From Oligosphaera ethanolica (lineage in GTDB: Bacteria; Verrucomicrobiota; Lentisphaeria; Oligosphaerales; Oligosphaeraceae): a DNA stretch of 64,000 nt. The notes under the pieces are model-generated. The model saw only the letters and a program-made list of their open reading frames with translations, was not told where the DNA came from and did not search any database. A program made the translations under genes and the position numbers. The stretch is taken from NCBI RefSeq assembly GCF_030814695.1, contig NZ_JAUSVL010000001.1, positions 1,710,227 to 1,774,226 on the forward strand. The letters run 5' to 3'. Positions 26,966-36,108 of the stretch are shown one piece after another (the stretch's first letter is position 1; each line of letters opens with the position of its first letter).

Positions 26966-27012
26966 TTCAAACGGTAGCAGCACGCCGGTACCTCCGGCGC
27001 TGTCCATTTGAA
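26966..27012 (-). promoter_or_regulatory. Hairpin leader of the small-protein gene, copy 2
   Basis: TTCAAATGG pairs with CCGTTTGAA around an inner CAGCGCCGG/CCGGCGTGCTG stem, directly before the ribosome site. Same design as 14399-14444. Confidence 0.6.
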
Positions 27013-27057
27013 TTGCCCACTGAAACCAGGAACTTGGCGGGACAAAGAGCGCCGTCA

Positions 27058-29031
27058 TCATTCGAGCCGGATGATGTAGCGAATGTCATCCTTGTTCCTC
27101 TTTGGGTCATATTTCGGCCAGCTTATCATGCCGTCATCATCACGGCCATTCGGGCCCACGCTCCAGACTTGAACTGCCTCAAGGTGGTGATTTTCTCTAA
27201 TGAAGTCATACTCGGGCGGAGAGTTAGGGGACGCGTCACCTGCCGGTGAAGTCGTCGTCATGGGCCCGTCTTCCCTGCTGATCAGGCTGCAGGTCACTAT
27301 CGGGACCTCACAAGGGCCAAGCCGGTATTTCAGCGGGGTACCGGAGAAAGGGTCCAAGGGAAGATCGTCCGGCTGCTCAGGATAGCGGCCGTCTTGGCGC
27401 TTGCTCCGTTCGGCCGCCAGCAAGGCGCGGGTGATGCGCAGTTTCGCGACGAGGGTAGGAAAATTTTGTTTGCCGGCCTTGTGCAGAGCGGGGGCAGTCA
27501 GCGCCAGGAACGGATTCGCGGTCGCGGGGCCAGGAAATTCAGCAAAATCGGCAATCGCGTAGGCGCGGATGGTTTCCTCTGCTGTGCGAGCCAGATAGCT
27601 CCAGGCTTGAGGAAAAAACCAACGCAAGGTATAATACTTCTGCGTCGGTTGGCTGTACTCGCTGCCGGGCAGCGGCAAAAAACGCGTCAACCAGTTGGTG
27701 GCGTTGACGGCAAAGACCGCCTCACCGTAGATGGCCTTTTGCTGCGTCGCGGGAACGGTGTTCTCCAAGTCATCAAGCTTCTGGATTTGCTCACGTAACC
27801 AGTCATCATCCAGCCATGGCTTGGCGGCGACACTGACGATTGCTTGCAGCCGGATGTCCTCAAGACCCATCCACACCAGACTGCTGATCAGCAGAGGATC
27901 ATGTTGCAGGTAGCGGCAGAGGTTTTCCATGCGCGCCAAAGTCCGTTTCACCGTCTGCGCATCGCCGTCTTCCGAGGCAAAGCGAAGCCCCCAACGCTCG
28001 TATAACATCAGATTCCGGCACTGCGACAACTCGGGCAGCGGCATGCCGAACAGGGGTTGATTATCTGCATAGGGACGCTCAGTCGGCGGCAGCGGGCTCT
28101 CATGCATCGCGCTGCGCTTTTTCAGATTGTCATCGCCCCGAAACAACGCTTGCCAGTGATCGTAGATATCATCCGGGAACACCGCCTGCGGATATTGAAC
28201 GATTGAGGCGCCGCTACGGTATTTTACGCCGTCCGGACTCCTCATGCCCGCCGTTTCCGCCGCGAACGCGGGTGCGAGGGCTTTCAAAGTATTCCAGAAT
28301 TCCGCATCTGGCGCGCGCCCTTGGTGATATAACTCAGCCAGAGCCGATGGCGTCAAGGGGCGGCCAAAGTAGTCAGCCACGTCGGCAATCGCCTGATGAT
28401 ATTTCGTCGTGGCCTGTAAGGCCATGAGCAAACAGGCCAGGTAGCTGACGGCGGTCAAAATCCATAGGGCAAGCACAGGCTTGGTGATGAGTTTGCGATA
28501 GGGAACCTCGCCTAACCAGGCAATGGATTTGCCGATAAGAACGTACGCAGCGACCACCAAGAGGATGCTGATCAAAGCGAGGCAGCACCAGCCGCTGGCG
28601 GTAAAGCCGATGTACTTGTTGTAGTCGAAGCCCCGAATGTTCGTTTGGGCCAGGATCGTATCCAGGTCAGCGAATGCGCTGTCGGCAATCGCCCACAGCG
28701 TGAACACCGCGAAAACGGCCAGTATGGAGCTAATTGCCGATAAGTATCGGGCTTTGCGGCGGGCGGGATTTCGTCTGACCTGACGGGCGAAGCGTTGAGC
28801 AAGATACGAAGCGTAGAACAAAAGCAGCAGCGCGACGAGCAGCGGCGTCAAGATGTCAAGCCGGCTGAAAAAAGCGGCGGCGCCGCGAGAGCTCAGAAGT
28901 GCCGCCAAGGCATTGTGGAAAAACCACGCCAAGGCAAACCACGGCAAGGTAAACAGCAGTGTCCACGCAAAAAACGCGCCCTTTTCGGGCTCTGCGCCAA
29001 AGAACATTCTTTGTATCAGCTGCTTCATCAT
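27058..29031 (-). CDS. Large multi-pass membrane protein, paralogue 2
   Basis: A 657-aa protein. The start at ATG 29031 (MMKQLIQRMFFGAEPEKGAF) is chosen because it aligns with the start of the paralogue at 15884-17965; the frame is open to 29181. About six hydrophobic segments lie in residues 18-240, then a roughly 400-residue soluble domain with a YPEQPDDLPLDPFSGTPLKY segment and the end DIRYIIRLE. The YP..-DPF..-P-.Y pattern resembles the pilin-like C-terminal segments of secreted proteins in this phylum (the paralogue has YPITMPSLPVDPYTQKPLQY). Function unknown. The downstream 36-aa and 62-aa genes may be cotranscribed. Confidence 0.75.
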   Translation of the reverse strand: MMKQLIQRMFFGAEPEKGAFFAWTLLFTLPWFALAWFFHNALAALLSSRGAAAFFSRLDILTPLLVALLLLFYASYLAQRFARQVRRNPARRKARYLSAISSILAVFAVFTLWAIADSAFADLDTILAQTNIRGFDYNKYIGFTASGWCCLALISILLVVAAYVLIGKSIAWLGEVPYRKLITKPVLALWILTAVSYLACLLMALQATTKYHQAIADVADYFGRPLTPSALAELYHQGRAPDAEFWNTLKALAPAFAAETAGMRSPDGVKYRSGASIVQYPQAVFPDDIYDHWQALFRGDDNLKKRSAMHESPLPPTERPYADNQPLFGMPLPELSQCRNLMLYERWGLRFASEDGDAQTVKRTLARMENLCRYLQHDPLLISSLVWMGLEDIRLQAIVSVAAKPWLDDDWLREQIQKLDDLENTVPATQQKAIYGEAVFAVNATNWLTRFLPLPGSEYSQPTQKYYTLRWFFPQAWSYLARTAEETIRAYAIADFAEFPGPATANPFLALTAPALHKAGKQNFPTLVAKLRITRALLAAERSKRQDGRYPEQPDDLPLDPFSGTPLKYRLGPCEVPIVTCSLISREDGPMTTTSPAGDASPNSPPEYDFIRENHHLEAVQVWSVGPNGRDDDGMISWPKYDPKRNKDDIRYIIRLE

Positions 29032-29767
29032 GACACTTCGTAGTTGCAGTTCGTTCGGTATGCATCCATTCATGACGCGACTAACGCCGACTGCGTCCTG
29101 ACGCGGGATGGCTTGCACAGGAGGACTTGAGACGTTTTGTGCTGCGCACCTTGCCGCCCCCTTGGCAGCGCTACTTTCCATTCGGGCGCTTCCGATCTGT
29201 CCGTCCTGTGCTGCGCCCCTTGCCGCGCTGAATATTCCATCCCGTTAGGGGGAGGCCGTTACCAAAAACAGATCATCAATTTTCTCATACCACTTTCGTC
29301 CGAAGCATAGCCTAACATACCCCATCCCCCAACCCTGACAACTATAGTGGCCCCCAATAATTGGACAGGGCTTGAAGTGTAGAAGACTTTACCCGTTAGC
29401 CACCCCCGAGTAGCCCCGGTGGCGCTCAGTGACGATTGCCATGCCGTCGCCGAATTGCCAGGTAATCAGCCAGCCATTGATACCGGCCATGCCTGCAGTT
29501 TTGTTTTCAGCGTCAAAGGCGCGGTCGAAGATGGCCTAGGACAAACGCTCGCTGGGCGCTACATTCGCCAGGCACATCGCGTTCCACCGCGCCGGAAAGA
29601 CGAATTACTGGCATACAGTGTCAATGGCTGACCAAGTACGTCATCACGGCGTAACACGCTGTTGTTTGTCGGCTTGGAGAGTGATATAGTGGAGCGGCTT
29701 TTTTGCTGCGACCGATGATGTTATGCGGGCGGAGGCATGAAGGCATCATATGGCAGGAGGCGTATCA
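29032..29767. other. Gene-free intergenic region
   Basis: Holds an IS-end-like sequence at 29350-29400 (CCCCCAATAATTGGACAGGG) shared with 10923 and 33514. Otherwise nothing recognised, apart from short frames without ribosome sites. Confidence 0.6.
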
Positions 29768-31231
29768 ATGGATAATAACTGGCCGTGGCGGCGCATCGTC
29801 CTAACGTGGGTACTGGCTATTGCCTGCGGTTACCTGTCGGCATTTGCCAGTGGGGATAGTCGCGCCGTGATTCGCGCCGTGATTCGCGCCTGCTTTTTAT
29901 TCGCCTTCCTGACGGCCTTTTTACCGATGGCCAATCGCCTGCGCCGGCGTGGTGACTCGGGCTGGTGGTTGGTGCTGACTGCCGCCATGGGGTGGGGCTG
30001 CCTGGGCAATGCCTGTGCCTTCCTGTGGTTGGACTCGTTTGCGTTGCGGCTGTACTGGCCGCTGTACATTCTTGCCGGCGGCGTGTATCATGTCCTGCTG
30101 TATGGGGCGTATCTGCTGGGACATAAATACCAGCTCCGGAAAGTGCCGTTGTTCTTGCTATTGCTCCTAGCGGCCTGCCTTGGCTATGTCTTTCTCTCCT
30201 TGCCATTCATCAGCAGCGTGGAAATGTTGTTGGGGACAATCTTGTCGTCGGTCAACAGTGTCATTGTTGTGCCCGCCTATCTCCTGTTACTCTTTACGGC
30301 GATGAATGGCGATGCCTGGCAGGCTCGGGTGAAAGCCAGACGACGTTCGATCCTGGAAGTGCTTGCCGTCCTCAGTCTTGTCCTCGGCTTCGGCTTTGCA
30401 ACCATGATAGGCGCGGCTATGAATAACGTTCTTCGCGAGTGCGAATTCATGCTGCGGCATCATTCATCGCTCGAGCCGTTGCGTGGACTGCAAGGCCGTC
30501 TGCGCGGAAAAGGGAGCAGCATGAAGGCCTATGACCCTGACGAAAAAGGCTGGGTGCCGGCCGTCATTGACTTCATTGGCGCGTGTATCCCTGAAGTCAA
30601 CACCAAAACGCTGATGAATGACCCGCCCCGGGATGCCGTAGAGAAGGTCACGACCTCGCCTGACGGCAACTACGTCGCTGAGCTGAGTACGGCCGCAAAA
30701 GAGACGAATACCGCTTTGCAGATCAACAACGCCGCCACTGGCGAGCAGCTTTTTCGCGGACCGTTGACAGATCTTGGCTATAGACACGTTCTGGTTTGGT
30801 CAGATGACAGCAAAATGTTGGTGATGTTCGATAGCTGCGAAACAAATAACATCGTCGTGTGTGTTCAAGAGGACGGCAGCTTTTCCCAACAGCACATTGA
30901 CGGGCGACTCCTGGGTTTTGTGCCGTCACGGAAAGACCTGCTGATCATCAAGGCCGGCAGCGTCTTCCGGCAACAGCCAAGCGCACTGCCGGAGGAATTG
31001 TTGCAGGTGCCATGGCTGAACGCGATACCTGGAATGGACTGCCAGACCATGACAACGACTCCCGATGGCCACTTTCTCATCATGCTCTGCAACCAGGAAC
31101 ATTTACTTGCACCCTCACAATCTCTCCTGATAGTGGCAAATCTGAGTGAAAGGACGATGTGTTGGCTAGAGGTTGATACCAGAGACGTCACCAAATATCT
31201 CGTTATGGAGGAATTACCGCATGAGCAGTAA
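29768..31231 (+). CDS. Hypothetical membrane protein with soluble C-terminal domain
   Basis: A 487-aa protein. The start is ATG 29768 (GGAGG eight bases upstream). Residues about 5-235 contain roughly seven hydrophobic helices, several short and adjacent. The C-terminal 250 residues look beta-propeller-like (VTTSPDGNYVAEL, VLVWSDDSKMLVMF, TTPDGHFLIML are the repeated strand pattern). No catalytic motif. It overlaps the 26-aa lipoprotein gene by 11 bp and so heads a four-gene cluster with a methyltransferase and a radical SAM protein. Role unknown. Confidence 0.75.
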   Translation: MDNNWPWRRIVLTWVLAIACGYLSAFASGDSRAVIRAVIRACFLFAFLTAFLPMANRLRRRGDSGWWLVLTAAMGWGCLGNACAFLWLDSFALRLYWPLYILAGGVYHVLLYGAYLLGHKYQLRKVPLFLLLLLAACLGYVFLSLPFISSVEMLLGTILSSVNSVIVVPAYLLLLFTAMNGDAWQARVKARRRSILEVLAVLSLVLGFGFATMIGAAMNNVLRECEFMLRHHSSLEPLRGLQGRLRGKGSSMKAYDPDEKGWVPAVIDFIGACIPEVNTKTLMNDPPRDAVEKVTTSPDGNYVAELSTAAKETNTALQINNAATGEQLFRGPLTDLGYRHVLVWSDDSKMLVMFDSCETNNIVVCVQEDGSFSQQHIDGRLLGFVPSRKDLLIIKAGSVFRQQPSALPEELLQVPWLNAIPGMDCQTMTTTPDGHFLIMLCNQEHLLAPSQSLLIVANLSERTMCWLEVDTRDVTKYLVMEELPHEQ

Positions 31232-31301
31232 ACTCACGAAGATTTTTCTCTTGCTGGCAGTTCTCGAGTTGTTGATACTGTCCGGCTGTGGTCCGATATG
31301 A
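31221..31301 (+). CDS. Tiny lipoprotein-like ORF, 26 aa
   Basis: Starts MSSKLTKIFLLLAVLELLIL and ends SGCGPI. It is almost entirely a lipoprotein signal peptide with lipobox LSGC, leaving a four-residue mature peptide. GGAGG precedes the ATG by nine bases. It overlaps the previous gene by 11 bp, and its TGA is one base before the ATG of the methyltransferase. It could be a coupling peptide, a genuine micro-lipoprotein, or the remnant of a longer lipoprotein gene. Confidence 0.55.
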   Translation: MSSKLTKIFLLLAVLELLILSGCGPI

Positions 31302-31302
31302 T

Positions 31303-32175
31303 ATGGACGGCCAGAAGTATCTGAATTGCCTGAGGCTGAACTGGCAGATGCTCAAGCATTGTTGCCGGGGGCGCTTTCTGACTTCGGCAGACGTCGCTCG
31401 CAGCTATGATCGGCTGGCTGACGACTACAACCGCAGTTGGCTGGTGCATCTGCGGGCCGTCACTGATCAACTGCTGGCGCTGTTGCCGACGCAGCTGGTG
31501 CAGGGTGACATCCTGGATCTGGGCTGTGGCAGCGGCTATACCAGCAGCCGGCTGCTGGCAGCCTACCCGGAACGTCATCTGGTCGCGGTGGACATATCAA
31601 CTCAAATGCTGGCCCAGGCACGCCGCCGCTGCCCCGGCGGTGATTTCCGCACGGCGGACATGCTGGCATTTTGCCGGCAGGTTCCTGATGCCTCACAGGC
31701 CTTGGTGTTGTCCGCCTGGGCCATCGGCTACAGCCAGCCGGCAAAGCTCCTGCGGGAAATCAGCCGGGTGCTGGCCCCGGGCGGCTGGGAGTTGTTCGTG
31801 ACGAACTTGGCGGACACCATGCAGCCCGTGTTTCTTGCCTACCGACGGACGCTGGCGCGTTTCCCCGAGCGGACGAAAGGCGCCATCGTTCACCATTTCC
31901 CGCCATCGCCGGCTGGGCTTGCCGACACTCTGCGGCGCTGTGGCGTCGCGGTTGACGAGCTGCAGGCGGGCGAGATCGCCATTACCCCGCCTGCGGCTGA
32001 AGATATAGTCGACTGGCTGCTCAAGACGGGCATACTGGCCGGCTTCGCCGAAATCCTGCCCATACACGATGACCAGGACGTGCGGGACTATTTTCGGCAG
32101 GAACTGCTGCTGGCGCTCAAGCAGCAGCCCCTGGCCCACCATTATTGCCTCGTGAAGGGAGCGCGTCCATGCTGA
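31303..32175 (+). CDS. Class I SAM-dependent methyltransferase
   Basis: A 290-aa protein from the ATG at 31303. The SAM-binding glycine motif ILDLGCGSGYTSSRL is at about residues 70-84, followed by the acidic ribose contact LVAVDIS. A motif IV-like ALVLSAWAIGY and LLREISRVLAPGGWELF complete the Methyltransf_11/25 pattern. The substrate cannot be read from sequence. It is translationally coupled to the tiny ORF upstream and overlaps the ATG of the radical SAM gene by seven bases, suggesting a shared modification pathway. Confidence 0.85.
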   Translation: MDGQKYLNCLRLNWQMLKHCCRGRFLTSADVARSYDRLADDYNRSWLVHLRAVTDQLLALLPTQLVQGDILDLGCGSGYTSSRLLAAYPERHLVAVDISTQMLAQARRRCPGGDFRTADMLAFCRQVPDASQALVLSAWAIGYSQPAKLLREISRVLAPGGWELFVTNLADTMQPVFLAYRRTLARFPERTKGAIVHHFPPSPAGLADTLRRCGVAVDELQAGEIAITPPAAEDIVDWLLKTGILAGFAEILPIHDDQDVRDYFRQELLLALKQQPLAHHYCLVKGARPC

Positions 32176-33454
32176 AATGGCTGAAAATCATGCTGATGCT
32201 GCACGATCCGCGGATATTGCGTGTGCCATTGCGGGTACTCCGCGAATTGCGGCGGCGCGGAATTGAGCGGCTGCCCGGGCGGTCGGCGCCGAAGTGCAGC
32301 GTGAACGGCCCGGCCTGGCGACCTTGCGCTATATGGCCAAATGGCTTGCCGGTGAAAACCCGACCCGCCATCAGGGGCAATGGGTCTTGAACTCGTTTCT
32401 GCCGCCGTTCCCCTCACGGGCATTTGACGCCATGTTCCTGGCTCTGCTTAGCGGTCGCCATCTCAGCCCGGTGTCGGCGTTTCTGGCGATCACGGCGCGC
32501 TGCGGTTTCAACTGCCCGCATTGCAGCGCACGGGGGCGGCCTACGGCGGAACTGACCACGACCGCCTGGCTGGACACTATCCGCCAGATACACGAACTGC
32601 AAACGGCCATCATCGGCTTCACCGGCGGCGATCCCATCCTGCGCGACGATTTGCCGCAGCTGATCAAAGCCGCTGCGGATGGCGGCTCGGCGACCATTCT
32701 CTTTACGACCGGACAGGGCTTTGATGCCGACTGCGCGGAGAAATTGCGGCAGGCTGGGCTCTGGGCGGTCTGTTTCAGCCTGGACCGGGCAGACGCGGCG
32801 GCCTGCAATGCGTTCCGTGGTCATCCGCAGGCATTTGCGACGGTCGAGCGGGCCGTCCCCCGCGCCTTGCAGGCAGGATTTTACACGATGCTCGGAGCGG
32901 TGGCCACGCCGGATTTTGTTGAAAGCAAGGAATACCTGGCCTTGCAACGCTTAGGCAAGGCGTGGGGAGTGCATGAACTGCGGCTGGTCGAGGGAATGCC
33001 CTGCGGCAATTGGCGGCACGCGCCTGATGAGCAATTCCTGAGCAAGCCGCAGATTGACGAGCTGCGCCGTTTTCACGTGGCTGCCAATCGTGCCGCTGCC
33101 AAACCCAAAATCTGCGCGTTCAATCAGATCGAGAGCCCCGAATTCTTCGGTTGCGCGGGCGGCACCCAGCATTTGTACATCGACAGCGCCGGTAAAGTCT
33201 GCCCCTGTGATTTTACGCCATTGAGTTTTGGCTCAATCAGCGACGAGAAACTCAACGACATCTGGCTGCGGATGAATCGCGCGCTCGGAGATAATCCGCG
33301 CCGCGAGTGCCTGATCCGCAAACACTACCGCCGCCTGGGCCAGTGGGTCGCCGACACCGGCGAATATCCCCTCCAACCCGACAACAGCTGCCGCTTTTGC
33401 CAAGGAATACAGGAACCCGCATTGCCTGACTATTTCCGGCATCTGCAACGCTGA
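32169..33454 (+). pseudogene. Radical SAM/SPASM protein with probable frameshift
   Basis: The ATG at 32169 (overlapping the methyltransferase stop) opens MLKWLKIMLMLHDPRILRVP...GIERLPG. Near 32270-32290 the coding sense moves to another frame (ARAVGAEVQRERPGLATLRY...), which runs to 33454. One missing base around GCCCGGGCGG would join them. The main part has the Cx3Cx2C cluster motif (Cys codons 32501, 32513, 32522), GFTGGDPIL, and a SPASM-like C-terminus (GCAGG, GKVCPCDF, RREC, SCRFC) binding auxiliary Fe-S clusters. SPASM enzymes modify peptides or anaerobic sulfatases. If the frameshift is an assembly error the gene is intact; otherwise translation might begin at GTG 32294. Confidence 0.75.
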
Positions 33455-33511
33455 GGATATGCACTTACCTGCCACATAAACAGCTGAGATACGTTCAGCC
33501 TATGCCTATAG

Positions 33512-34030
33512 TGACCCCCCAATAATTGGCCAGGGCTTGATGTGTAGAAGGCTTTATCCGTTGTCCACCCCGAGGAGCTATCACAGCTTGACGTCTGGGA
33601 CTCCTGGAAACACCGCTGTAGGTCGCGCTTGTGGCGCTCAAATACAGCACCCGGCAGCACTCGACGGCACTCGACTGCACTCAACGGCAATCGCCCGTAA
33701 TCGTTGGCGCGCGTCACCTTGGCTATCATAGATCGCGCTTTCTGGTCTGCACGCCATGCCAGACAACAAAGTCGTCCGTCGGCCCATCGGCCAGCGGCGC
33801 TTGTGTTTTCGGCTAAAATCCGTCTCTAGCCGTGGTCGCCCAGTTATACGAAACAATGCAGGCAGTTCGCCGCGATCGATAAATTTCGTGGCCTGAGCGT
33901 CCGCCTCAAAATGGCCAAATAGAGACCGCAACAGGCGTGCGCAGCGGAAAAAGAGACGCGTTTATAGGCGGAAAAAGCCCCAGGCATATAAACCTCATAA
34001 ACCAGTGGACTTCTGACCTCGGCTACAGCG
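33512..34030. repeat. Long dispersed repeat, copy B
   Basis: Near-identical to 10920-11440 over about 500 bp, including the IS-like end (CCCCCCAATAATTGG) and the GTTATACGAAACAATGCAGG block also found downstream of tRNA-Ala. No gene seen. Confidence 0.8.
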
Positions 34031-34333
34031 CTGAAGGCGCGATCTATGATAGCCCAGGGCAAGCGACGCCAAAGGCGGAGCGCCGCCCTGGGTGGCGCGC
34101 CTTTTTTGTTCGTGTTCCTCGGCCTCTTTGGCCCCAGTCGGCGAAGCTGACTGGGGCCAAAGAGGCAATGGAACCCGATATGACGTCTTCACCATCTTGT
34201 GCCTTGCGACCTTTGCATTGTATTTTTCGGTCGCCCTTACAGGGCTCATTTTGGATTGGGCCCCTACCCAGGGCGGCGCGCCCTGCGGGCGCTTGCCCTG
34301 GGCTATCTTAGGCCGCGCCTTTGGCGCTGAAAA
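34027..34333. repeat. Dispersed hairpin repeats, copy 3 and partial copy
   Basis: The main hairpin is 34122-34166 (18-bp arms, loop GGCGAAGCT). A second block at 34262-34333 carries the CCCAGGGCGGCGCGCCCTGCGG hairpin found also at 48618 and 50524. The remaining 34334-34449 shows no gene. Confidence 0.85.
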
Positions 34334-34449
34334 CAAATGGCCGCAGGAAAGCCTAATATCAATGGCTGACCGATTTCCCCAGCCGGTTGGCATCACAAAC
34401 CGCAGCCAAATGGCATCACATTCCGCTGGCTAGCGCCAACACAATCGTT

Positions 34450-34572
34450 TTACGCTTCTGCGGCCTTCTGCGCCTGCTTCTCCTTCATGCGCCGGAGGAC
34501 GCTGGCGGCGATCAGGAGTGCTTGCTGCAAGTGAATCGGCAGGTCGGGTTTCGGACGTTTCGGGGCGTTCAT
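34450..34572 (-). CDS. Conserved 40-aa small protein, copy 3
   Basis: Begins MNAPKRPKPDLPIHLQQALL. It differs from copy 1 at five third positions, all silent, and at codon 6. AGGAGAG lies before the ATG, with the same hairpin leader. It follows the tail fragment of a SUMF1 gene, showing that the SUMF1-plus-small-protein block was once duplicated here. Confidence 0.75.
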   Translation of the reverse strand: MNAPKRPKPDLPIHLQQALLIAASVLRRMKEKQAQKAAEA

Positions 34573-34585
34573 GGTACTCTCCTGG

Positions 34586-34632
34586 TTCAAACGCTAGCAG
34601 TACGCCGGTACCTCCGGCGCTGTCCATTTGAA
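34586..34632 (-). promoter_or_regulatory. Hairpin leader of the small-protein gene, copy 3
   Basis: Same structure as 26966-27012, with one outer pair lost and the inner CGCCGG/CCGGCG stem kept. Confidence 0.6.
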
Positions 34633-34688
34633 TTGCCCACTAAAACCAGGAAAACAAGGCGATAGGCGGGGAATAAGACGACGAGGAC

Positions 34689-34733
34689 TAGGGGACCTCC
34701 CTCACGAGGCGGAAGCCCAGAAGAATGTCCCGA
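34689..34733 (-). pseudogene. SUMF1 tail fragment (14 codons)
   Basis: Encodes RDILLGFRLVREVP-stop, identical to the end of the 14500-15267 protein. The match breaks at 34733, where recombinase sequence on the other strand begins. Confidence 0.8.
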
Positions 34734-35735
34734 AGCATCTGCGACTTCGCCGAGCTGACCAAGTTCTTCGATCAGTACAACGTCAGCTTCTGCTCGGTGA
34801 CGCAGGACATCAACACCTCGACCTCGTCCGGCCGGATGATGCTGAACATATTGATGACCTTCGCGCAGTACGAGCGTGAAATCATCGGCGAGCGCATCCG
34901 GGACAAGTTCGCGGCCAGCAAGCGCAAGGGAATGTGGATGGGTGGCGCGGTCCCGCTGGGCTACCGTGTCCAAGACCGCAAGCTGGTTGTCGTTGACGAG
35001 GAGGCCGAGTCCGTACGGCATATCTACCGGCGCTACCTTGACCTGCAATCGCCGAAAAGGATCGCCATCGAGCTCAATGCCAAGGGCCTCAAGACCAAGA
35101 CCGGCCGCCCGTGGAACAAGGGCAACCTGCACCATATCCTCCGGAACTGCGTCTATATCGGGAAGGTGAGTCACAAGGGCGAAACCTTCGATGGCGAGCA
35201 GCCGGCCATCGTGGACCTGGACACCTGGGAAACGGTTCAGCACTTCATGAATGCCACCCCCACGAATACCGACCTGACGCGAAAGTCGGATTACGTGTCG
35301 GCCCTCAAGGGGCTGCTCACCTGCGGGCACTGCGGCGGCATGATGACCATGGCAGCTACCACCAGAAAGAACGGGAAGCGCTACTCGTATTACAAGTGCT
35401 CTAGGGACTCGCGGCGGGCGGTCTCAAGTTGCCCGGTCAAGCAGGTGGCCGCCACGACGCTTGAGGACGTGGTATTCGAGCAGATCTCGGCGGTGTTCCG
35501 TACGCCGGCCATGGCAGCCAGGCTCGCCGGTCTCAATGGCACTGACGCGGGCGGCATGGCCGATGCCCTCGGCAAGCCCTTCTGGGCCGCGGCGACCAGC
35601 GTGGAAAAGCGCCGGCTCGTCGAGCTTCTGGTAGAACGTATTCAACTCCACGAGGACAGAATGGATATGGAACTCAAAGCGGAGGGCATCATGGCCCTCA
35701 AGGAGCAAATCGACCATGAAAACCGTAACGACTGA
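34725..35735 (+). pseudogene. Large serine recombinase, 5'-truncated
   Basis: The visible 336 codons begin SRSICDFAELTKFFDQ, in the middle of the resolvase domain (normally ...DRLSRS...), so the first roughly 85 residues and the catalytic Ser are missing. The rest is normal: GRMMLNILMTFAQYEREIIGER, the recombinase domain (GYRVQDRKLVV...SPKRIAIELNAKGLKT), the zinc ribbon CGHCGG...YYKCSRDSRRAVSSC, and a coiled-coil end. Large serine recombinases integrate phages and other elements; without the Ser this one cannot act. The ATG available at 34725 lies in SUMF1-derived DNA. Confidence 0.85.
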
Positions 35736-36108
35736 TCTTCTGCCCAATGGCAACCTGCAGGTGTCGGTGCCGATATGCCTGAAGCAGCATGGCAACGGCA
35801 AAAAAGTAATCGTGCCGGGAGCAGATGCCGTCGATCCCAGCCGGCAGGCGTTTCTCTTGGCCGTGGCGCGCGGACGCCGCTGGCAGCGGCTCATCGACGA
35901 AGGCAAAGTGGAGAACGTCAAGACCCTGGCGGCGGCCATTGGCCGCGACATCAGCTACGTGGCCCGCATTATCCGTCTGTCCGTACTGGCGCCGGACATC
36001 ATCGCGGGAGCCATCGCCGGCGAGGATTTCGCCGGCTTGTCCGTCGATTTGGCCCGCAGGGCGATTCCGGACCTGTGGAGCGACCAAAAAGAACTGCTGA
36101 CACGATGA
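35716..36108 (+). CDS. Recombinase-associated HTH protein
   Basis: A 130-aa protein overlapping the recombinase 3' end by 20 bp. Residues 1-40 are a beta-rich start (LLPNGNLQVSVPICLKQHGN). Residues about 65-100 form a ParB/KorB-like helix-turn-helix (VKTLAAAIGRDISYVARIIR, then LSVLAPDIIAGAIAGEDF). Such small proteins follow serine recombinases in mobile elements and probably bind DNA. It is intact although its partner is truncated. Confidence 0.7.
   Translation: MKTVTTDLLPNGNLQVSVPICLKQHGNGKKVIVPGADAVDPSRQAFLLAVARGRRWQRLIDEGKVENVKTLAAAIGRDISYVARIIRLSVLAPDIIAGAIAGEDFAGLSVDLARRAIPDLWSDQKELLTR

Noticed and set aside
29419..29631. 70-codon plus-strand frame
   Set aside because: No ribosome site, no recognisable protein, and it lies in repeat-containing intergenic DNA.
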